Notes under the pieces: generated by a model
Told to the model about the DNA's origin: nothing
Seen by the model: the letters and a program-made list of their open reading frames with translations, nothing else
Databases searched by the model: none
Program-made: the position numbers and the translations under genes
Assembly (NCBI RefSeq): GCF_029917005.1
Contig: NZ_CP123967.1
Location: forward strand, 2,418,001 to 2,482,000
DNA: 64,000 nt
Source: Tessaracoccus lacteus
GTDB taxonomy: Bacteria; Actinomycetota; Actinomycetes; Propionibacteriales; Propionibacteriaceae
Direction of reading: 5' to 3'
Part shown: one piece after another, positions 58,980 through 64,000 of the stretch
How positions within the stretch are numbered: position 1 is the stretch's first letter
Layout: each line of letters opens with the position of its first letter

Positions 58980-59558
58980 TCACACGTGATAGGCGGCCAG
59001 GGCGCCGACGAGGCCATCGCGCGCTGTCGGCCACTCGTCACGGGTCAGGGAGTAGCTCGCGGAGTCGCGGACCGAGCCATCCGAGCGGGCCTGGTCGCCG
59101 CGGATGACACCGTCGAGGCGGGCGCCCAGGCGCTCGATCGCGCGTCGGCTGCGCAGGTTCAGCGAGTCCGTGCGCCAGGCGACGGTTTCCGCGCCCAGGT
59201 CGTCGAACGCGTGCCCGAGGAGCAGCAGCTTGGCAGCCGTGTTGATGTGTGTGCGCTGCGAGCTCTGCGCGTAGAACGTCCAGCCGACCAGCAGCCGACC
59301 AACGGCCGCGTTGACGTCGTAGTAGCTGGTGGAGCCGACGACGCGACCGGTCGGGGTGTCGATGACCGCGAAGGCGATGCGTCCCGTTGACACCGCGATG
59401 TAGCCCTCGACCTCGTCGGGCGACGGCACCGACGTCAGGGGGTCACGCCACAGCTCGCCATCGCGCACCGCCTCGGCCAGGCCCGCCGCGTGCTCCGGGC
59501 CCAGCGGCTCCAGTCGGACGCCGTGGCCCTCGAGGACCGTCGTCTCCACGTCGCGCAT
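58980..59558 (-). CDS. GNAT-family N-acetyltransferase (RimJ/RimL-like)
   Basis: A 192-residue GNAT protein of the RimL-like type: LEGHGVRLEPLGPEHAAGLA at the start, GRVVGSTSYYDV in the central strands, THINTAAKLLLLGHAFD forming the acetyl-CoA site, and NLRSRRAIERLGARLDGVIR near the C-terminus. The family acetylates protein N-termini or small amines. The ATG at 59558 follows AAGGAAGGGG. It is transcribed away from an unusual palindrome upstream. The substrate is unknown. Confidence 0.85.
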   Translation of the reverse strand: MRDVETTVLEGHGVRLEPLGPEHAAGLAEAVRDGELWRDPLTSVPSPDEVEGYIAVSTGRIAFAVIDTPTGRVVGSTSYYDVNAAVGRLLVGWTFYAQSSQRTHINTAAKLLLLGHAFDDLGAETVAWRTDSLNLRSRRAIERLGARLDGVIRGDQARSDGSVRDSASYSLTRDEWPTARDGLVGALAAYHV

Positions 59559-59615
59559 CGAACCCCTTCCTTGGCCGGCTGCTCTCCGCCAGCCCTGTCC
59601 AGGACGCCAACGGTG

Positions 59616-59663
59616 TTCACCGACGCCAACGATATTCGCGCGAATACCGTTGGCGTCGGTGAA
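59616..59663. repeat. 48-bp near-perfect palindrome with flanking CGTTGGCGTC copies
   Basis: Two 24-bp arms meet without a spacer at ATTCGC|GCGAAT and differ at one position. The outer part of each arm contains the decamer CGTTGGCGTC or its complement. Further copies lie at 59603 (inverted), 59668 and 59687. It sits between the M14 peptidase stop and the GNAT start. Confidence 0.85.
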
Positions 59664-59741
59664 TACCGTTGGCGTCGCGGTTTTCTCGTTGGCGTCTGGG
59701 GGTGGGCCGACGGGGCCGGTGGGCCGACGGGGCGGGGCACG

Positions 59742-60719
59742 TCAGTAGTGGCCGCCCAGGGCCTTGACGAGGCCGTCGCGGGCGGTGACCGTCACGTATC
59801 TCTTCGACGGCGAGGAGCCGTACTCGACCGTGATCGCGGCCCCGTCGAGGGTGTGGTTGACCCACTGGGTCATGGTGCCGCGGCACCCGGTGCGGCAGGT
59901 GAACGCCTTCGAGGGCAGCTTCAGGTAGTTGATCAGCCGCTTCTGCAGGGCCGTGTTCTTCACGCCGTCGCTGTCTACGCCGTAGAGCGGCTGGTGGATG
60001 CCGACGACGTAGCGGGGATCGACGTCGGCGAGGAACGCCTTGAGCGCCTTCGACTCGGGCTCCGAGAACGCCTTCGGCCCGGAGTAGTAGCGGCCCTTCG
60101 CCGTCTTGACCCACTTGTAGCCCCAGTTGCGGTTGAGGTCGACACCACGGGCGTTCGCCCTTGTCCCGGCCGCGTAGCCGTCGGGATTGATCGTCGGGAT
60201 CACCCACAGCGAGATGCCCTCGACGGTGCGGGCGTCGGCCATCAGTGCCCTGGCGGTGTCGACGCCGGCCTTCTCCTCGCCGTGGAACTGACCGATGACG
60301 ACGGCAACCTTGGACGCGTCGGAGTCCCCCACCTGGTAGGCGTAGATCGTCCGACCCTTGACGGACTCGCCGACCTTCACGCGGGAGACCCACTGGGCCT
60401 TCTTCGTGTACTTGAAGGTCACCCAGTAGACCTTCTTGTTCAGCACGATCTGCAGGCGTCCGTGCTCGCGGACGCCCGTGTGCCGGATGGTGCTGCCCTT
60501 CTTGATGATGCGCGCGTAGGCCTTGCCCGTGCTCGCCTTCCACAGGTGCAGCTCCGCCGTGGCGATGCGGTAGCCGACGGTCTTCGGCAGCGCGGCCGCC
60601 TTGGCCGGGGCGGTGAGGACGGGCGAGGCGGCGGCGGGGGTGGGCGCCGCGACGAGCGGTCCGCCCGCCACGGCCAGGGCGAGCAGCGCGGCCGCGATCG
60701 CGTGTCGGGTGCGGGTCAT
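59742..60719 (-). CDS. Secreted M14-family zinc carboxypeptidase
   Basis: A 325-residue exported peptidase. Residues 1-30 are a signal peptide ending near APTPAAA. Residues 45-110 look like an SH3-type binding domain (ATAELHLWKASTGKAYARI). The catalytic domain has the zinc ligands His and Glu in GQFHGEEKAG, NPDGY, the substrate-binding DLNRNW, His in GIHQPLYG, and the catalytic Glu in ITVEYGS. It may trim cell-wall peptides or scavenge amino acids. The ATG at 60719 has GGAG upstream and opens the signal peptide directly; an earlier in-frame start at 60755 is less likely. Confidence 0.9.
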   Translation of the reverse strand: MTRTRHAIAAALLALAVAGGPLVAAPTPAAASPVLTAPAKAAALPKTVGYRIATAELHLWKASTGKAYARIIKKGSTIRHTGVREHGRLQIVLNKKVYWVTFKYTKKAQWVSRVKVGESVKGRTIYAYQVGDSDASKVAVVIGQFHGEEKAGVDTARALMADARTVEGISLWVIPTINPDGYAAGTRANARGVDLNRNWGYKWVKTAKGRYYSGPKAFSEPESKALKAFLADVDPRYVVGIHQPLYGVDSDGVKNTALQKRLINYLKLPSKAFTCRTGCRGTMTQWVNHTLDGAAITVEYGSSPSKRYVTVTARDGLVKALGGHY

Positions 60720-60804
60720 GTCGGGCTCCGTTCCGCGTCGAACAGTGTCCGTCACGGTAACCCCGACCCAGGGTCAGCCCTCCCGCCCCCTCAGGCGGTC
60801 CGCC

Positions 60805-61815
60805 TCAGCGCAGCGACCCGTAGGTCTTCTTCGCCTTCTCCAGCGCCGACACGTACCCCGCGCGCTCGTACGCGTCGGGCGCGGTGTCCTTCGGGACGGC
60901 CAGCAGCCCGCGAGCCTGGGCCAGCGGCAGGTTCCGCGCCTCCAGCCACTCCTCCAACCCGTCGACGAGCACCTGGGCGTAGGCGGCTCCGCGGCGCACG
61001 AGCGCCGACGTGGTCATCACGACGTCGGCGCCGGCGAGGATGTACTTGATGACGTCCTCCGCCGTGTCGACCCCGGTGGTCGCGGCCAGCGAGGCGCGGA
61101 CCTTGTCGCGGAGCACCGCGATCCAGGTGCGGGGCAGGCGGGCCTCGATCGGCGACGACAGCGACACGCCGGACTCGATCGTCACGCGGTCGATGTCGAT
61201 GTCGGGCTGCAGGAAGCGGTTGAACAGCACGAGCCCGTCCGCGCCGGCCGCGTCGAGCTGCAGCGCCATGTTGCCGACCGACGAGAAGTACGGGCTGAGC
61301 TTCACGGCCACCGGCACGCTGACGGCCTGCTTGACGCCGGCCAGAATGTCGACGTGGCGCTGCTCGACCTCGCGGCCGGTCATCGTCAGGTCGCCGGGCA
61401 CGTAGTAGATGTTCAGCTCGATCGCCGCGGCGCCGGCCTCCTCGAGGCGGCGGGCCGTGTCGGTCCAACCGCCGACCGACGCGCCGTTGAGCGACGCGAT
61501 GACAGGCGCCTCGCACAGCCGCGTGGCCTCCTCGACCAGCCTGAGGTACGGGTGGCTGGCGTCTCGGCGTGTGTTCGGGACGTTGGGGAAGTAGCTGATC
61601 GCCTCCGCGAAAGAGTCGTCGTACAGCTCCTCCAGCTCGGCGATCGACGCGGCCTCGCGGCGCAACTGCTCCTCGAACAGGGAGTAGAGCACGATCGCGC
61701 CGACGCCCCCGTCGTCCAGCGAACGGATGCCCGCCACCGTCTGGGAGAGCGGCCCGGCGGACGCGACGAGCGGGTTGCGCAGCTCGAGTCCGAGGTACTT
61801 CGTCGTGAGATCCAT
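60805..61815 (-). CDS. Dihydroorotate dehydrogenase-like flavoprotein
   Basis: A 336-residue TIM-barrel FMN protein related to PyrD: TTKYLGLELRNPLVASAGPL at the start, VIASLNGASVGGWTDTAR, AIELNIYYVPGD, VPVAVKLSPYFSSVGN and VMTTSALVRRG, the phosphate-binding end. The active-site Cys or Ser of classic DHODs is not obvious, so the substrate may differ. It starts 3 bp after the stop of the pyruvate:ferredoxin oxidoreductase gene, so the two are cotranscribed. This PyrD-like/PFOR pairing is seen in anaerobes and suggests a redox role rather than the housekeeping pyrimidine step. Confidence 0.85.
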   Translation of the reverse strand: MDLTTKYLGLELRNPLVASAGPLSQTVAGIRSLDDGGVGAIVLYSLFEEQLRREAASIAELEELYDDSFAEAISYFPNVPNTRRDASHPYLRLVEEATRLCEAPVIASLNGASVGGWTDTARRLEEAGAAAIELNIYYVPGDLTMTGREVEQRHVDILAGVKQAVSVPVAVKLSPYFSSVGNMALQLDAAGADGLVLFNRFLQPDIDIDRVTIESGVSLSSPIEARLPRTWIAVLRDKVRASLAATTGVDTAEDVIKYILAGADVVMTTSALVRRGAAYAQVLVDGLEEWLEARNLPLAQARGLLAVPKDTAPDAYERAGYVSALEKAKKTYGSLR

Positions 61816-61818
61816 TGG

Positions 61819-64000
61819 TCAGTCCCTCCTGGGGTCGGCGGCGAAGCGTTCGGCGCCTCTGGTTGCGAGCTCCTCGTACTCCTGCCAGCGCCGGTCGACC
61901 TGGGCCTGGGCCAGCGAGACGAGACGCTCGGCCTCCTCCGGATCGGCTGCCTTCAGCACCTTGTAGCGCAGCTCGGCGGACTGGTACTGCTTCAGCGACA
62001 GGCGCGGGCGGGGCGAGTCGAGCAGGAACGGGTTGCCGCCCGCGTCGCGCAGCACCGGGTTGTAGCGCATCAACGGCCAGTGCCCGGAGTTCACGGCGCG
62101 GTACTGCTGGTCCAGGCCCTTGCGCATGTCGATGCCGTGCGCGATGCAGTGGCTGTAGGCGATGATCAGGCTCGGGCCGTCGTAGGCCTCCGCCTCGCGG
62201 AACGCCTTGAGCGTCTGCTGCGGGTCGGCGCCCATCGCAACGCGCGCGACGTAGACCGAGCCGTAGGCCGAGGCCTGCATGGCCAGGTCCTTCTTGTTGG
62301 TCAGCTTGCCGGCCGTGGCGAACTTCGCGACGGCGCCGAGCGGCGTCGACTTGGACGCCTGCCCACCCGTGTTGGAGTACACCTCGGTGTCCAGCACCAG
62401 GACGTTGACGTTGCGGCCCGATGCCAGGACGTGATCGACACCGCCGGAGCCGATGTCATAGGCCCAGCCGTCGCCGCCGACGATCCACACCGAGCGGCGG
62501 ACCAGATGATCGGCGACGCTGCGGAGGTCGGCCGCCACGGTGCCGGGCATCGACGCGATCGCCTCCTTCAGCCGGTTGACCCTTGCCATCTGCGCCGCAA
62601 GCTCGGAGCCCTGCTGCTGCGGGGCGGTCAGGATCGCGTCGATCAGCTCGTCGTCGTCCAGCTCGGGGCGCAACTGCTCGAGCCTGGTCCGCGCCAGGTT
62701 CTCGTGCAGGTCGGCCGCCAGCCGCATGCCCAGCCCGAACTCCGCGTTGTCCTCGAACAGCGAGTTCGACCATGCCGGGCCCCGGCCCGCCGCGTTCTTC
62801 GCCCACGGGGTCGTCGGCAGGTTGCCGCCGTAGATCGACGAGCAACCGGTCGCGTTGGCGATGGTCGCGCGGTCGCCGAACAGCTGGCTCAGCAGCTTGA
62901 GGTACGGGGTCTCGCCGCAGCCCGTGCAGGCTCCGGAGAACTCAAACAGCGGCTCGAGGAACTGCGTGCCGCGAATCGTGCCGAAGTCGACGCGCGAGCG
63001 GTCGTTGACGGGGATCGACTCGAAGAACCCGATGGCCTCCCTGTCCGCCTCGCGGTCCAGCTTGGGTGTGAGGTTGATCGCACGCCTCGAAGGCTGGTCG
63101 ATCGGCTTGACCGGACACGCCTCGACGCACAGCCCGCAACCGGTGCAGTCCTCGAGGTAGACCTGCAGCGTGTAGCTCGTCTCGGGCAGGCCTGCGGCGT
63201 TCAGCGGGGCGCTGAGGAACCCTTCGGGGGCACCCTCGGCCGCCGACTGCGGGTAGGACTTGGCCCGCAGCACCGCGTGGGGGCACACGAACGCGCAGTT
63301 GCCGCACTGGATGCAGCTCTCCGGGTCCCACTCGGCCACGATCTCCGAGATGTTGCGCTTCTCGTACTTCGTGGTGCCAGACGGGAACGTGCCGTCGACG
63401 GGCAGCGCGGAGACGGGCAGGTCGTCGCCCTTGTCCTGCAGCATCTCGGCGGTCACGGTGCGCACGAACTTCGGCGCCCCAGCGGGCACGGGCGGGATCA
63501 GGTCGTGGCCGGAGCTAGCCTCCTGCGGCACCTCCAGGTGATGCAGCTCGGCCAGCGTCTCGTCGACGGCGATGTGGTTCTTCCGCACGACCTCCATCGA
63601 CTTGCGGGCGTAGGTCTTGGTGATCGACGCCTTGATCCGCTCGATGGCCTCGTCGCGGGGCAGGACGCCCGAGATGGCGAAGAAGCACGTCTGCAGGATG
63701 GTGTTCGTGCGCGAGCCCAGCCCGGCGGCACGCGCCACCTTGCCCGCGTCGATCACGTAGACGTCGACGCCCAGCTCGATGATCCGCTCCTGCAGCGGGC
63801 GCGGCAGGTGGTGCCACGTGTCGTCGCCGTGCGGGGAGTTCAGCAGCAGCGTGGTGCCGGGGCGCGCGAACTTGAGGATGTCGACGCGCTCGAGGATCGA
63901 CCAGTGGTGGCAGCCGATGAAGCTGGCCCGGTTGACCAGGTACGGGGCCCGGATCGGGTTCGGGCCGAAGCGCAGGTGCGAGACCGTACGCGAGCCGGAC
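61819..64000 (-). CDS. nifJ: Pyruvate:ferredoxin (flavodoxin) oxidoreductase, 5' end beyond window
   Basis: The C-terminal ~727 residues of a PFOR, which turns pyruvate and CoA into acetyl-CoA, CO2 and reduced ferredoxin. Visible parts are the gamma-type domain (ILQTCFFAISGVLPRDEAIE), two 4Fe-4S clusters of the ferredoxin domain (CIQCGNCAFVCPHAVL and CTGCGLCVEACPVKP), and the TPP domain with GACTGCGETPYLKL, ATGCSSIYGGN, WIVGGDGWAYDIG and VLDTEVYSNTGGQASKSTP. The frame runs open to the window edge, so the start is outside. Spacing to the PyrD-like gene is 3 bp. It indicates an anaerobic or facultative lifestyle. Confidence 0.95.
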   Translation of the reverse strand, partial: SGSRTVSHLRFGPNPIRAPYLVNRASFIGCHHWSILERVDILKFARPGTTLLLNSPHGDDTWHHLPRPLQERIIELGVDVYVIDAGKVARAAGLGSRTNTILQTCFFAISGVLPRDEAIERIKASITKTYARKSMEVVRKNHIAVDETLAELHHLEVPQEASSGHDLIPPVPAGAPKFVRTVTAEMLQDKGDDLPVSALPVDGTFPSGTTKYEKRNISEIVAEWDPESCIQCGNCAFVCPHAVLRAKSYPQSAAEGAPEGFLSAPLNAAGLPETSYTLQVYLEDCTGCGLCVEACPVKPIDQPSRRAINLTPKLDREADREAIGFFESIPVNDRSRVDFGTIRGTQFLEPLFEFSGACTGCGETPYLKLLSQLFGDRATIANATGCSSIYGGNLPTTPWAKNAAGRGPAWSNSLFEDNAEFGLGMRLAADLHENLARTRLEQLRPELDDDELIDAILTAPQQQGSELAAQMARVNRLKEAIASMPGTVAADLRSVADHLVRRSVWIVGGDGWAYDIGSGGVDHVLASGRNVNVLVLDTEVYSNTGGQASKSTPLGAVAKFATAGKLTNKKDLAMQASAYGSVYVARVAMGADPQQTLKAFREAEAYDGPSLIIAYSHCIAHGIDMRKGLDQQYRAVNSGHWPLMRYNPVLRDAGGNPFLLDSPRPRLSLKQYQSAELRYKVLKAADPEEAERLVSLAQAQVDRRWQEYEELATRGAERFAADPRRD

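Overview
The window is about 70% GC. Genes are tightly packed, with many 4-bp ATGA overlaps and GTG/TTG starts, and several starts look leaderless, with a TAnnnT hexamer 6-7 bp upstream. Two tRNAs, a 6C-type small RNA and the conserved block glp/glpR, 5-formyltetrahydrofolate cyclo-ligase, fmdB, mscL and UDP-glucose pyrophosphorylase point to an actinobacterium. A pyruvate:ferredoxin oxidoreductase, a membrane-anchored copper nitrite reductase and many copies of a repeat with the core TTCGACAAGCTCAGGG favour a facultative or anaerobic member of the Propionibacteriaceae (Tessaracoccus-like). The genus is an inference, not a demonstration.

Layout. (1) 1-22.15 kb is an exopolysaccharide/capsule locus: a partial GH71 alpha-glucanase, a CDP-alcohol phosphatidyltransferase, two left-handed beta-helix acetyltransferases, a flippase, a Wzy-like polymerase, two glycosyltransferases, a BY-kinase fused to an SGNH-like domain, its low-molecular-weight phosphatase, GDP-fucose synthesis (gmd, fcl), a 1972-residue secreted multidomain surface protein, and the initiating polyprenyl-phosphate sugar transferase. 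(2) 22.6-31.1 kb is a type I restriction-modification operon (hsdM, hsdS, a GIY-YIG nuclease, hsdR), convergent with an AlbA/ATPase regulator. (3) 31.3-33.96 kb is a metal-resistance block: ArsC, an ArsR-ArsC fusion and the chromate transporter ChrA. (4) About 34.0-44.05 kb looks like a genomic island next to tRNA-Ala(CGC), bounded by imperfect 73-76 bp direct repeats. It holds a double-HTH protein, a DUF6414-like protein plus AAA ATPase pair, a Fic toxin gene split in two by a 4.2-kb three-gene tyrosine-recombinase element, an intact VbhA-type antitoxin, and a frameshifted large serine recombinase. (5) 44-53.6 kb is conserved chromosomal core (GlpR/Glp divisome pair, folate enzyme, FmdB, SAF-domain protein, MscL, UGPase), interrupted by repeat arrays and a DUF222/HNH gene that has absorbed the repeats into its coding sequence. 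(6) 53.6-57.6 kb is a nitrite/NO module (DUF2249, NnrS-like membrane protein, NirK fusion). (7) 57.7-64 kb carries a pyrimidine-dimer glycosylase, a 6C-like RNA, tRNA-Arg(CCT), a GNAT acetyltransferase, an M14 carboxypeptidase, a dihydroorotate-dehydrogenase-like protein and the 3' part of nifJ.

How the genes work together. Region 1 should build a fucose-containing, acetylated polymer: the sugar transferase starts the lipid-linked unit, gmd/fcl supply GDP-fucose, the glycosyltransferases and acetyltransferases finish it, the flippase and polymerase export and polymerise it, and the kinase/phosphatase pair controls chain length. Regions 2 and 4 are accessory DNA with defence-type and mobile genes. 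Three genes in region 4 are broken (fic, the third transposon gene and the serine recombinase), so the island looks partly decayed unless the two 1-bp frameshifts are sequencing errors.
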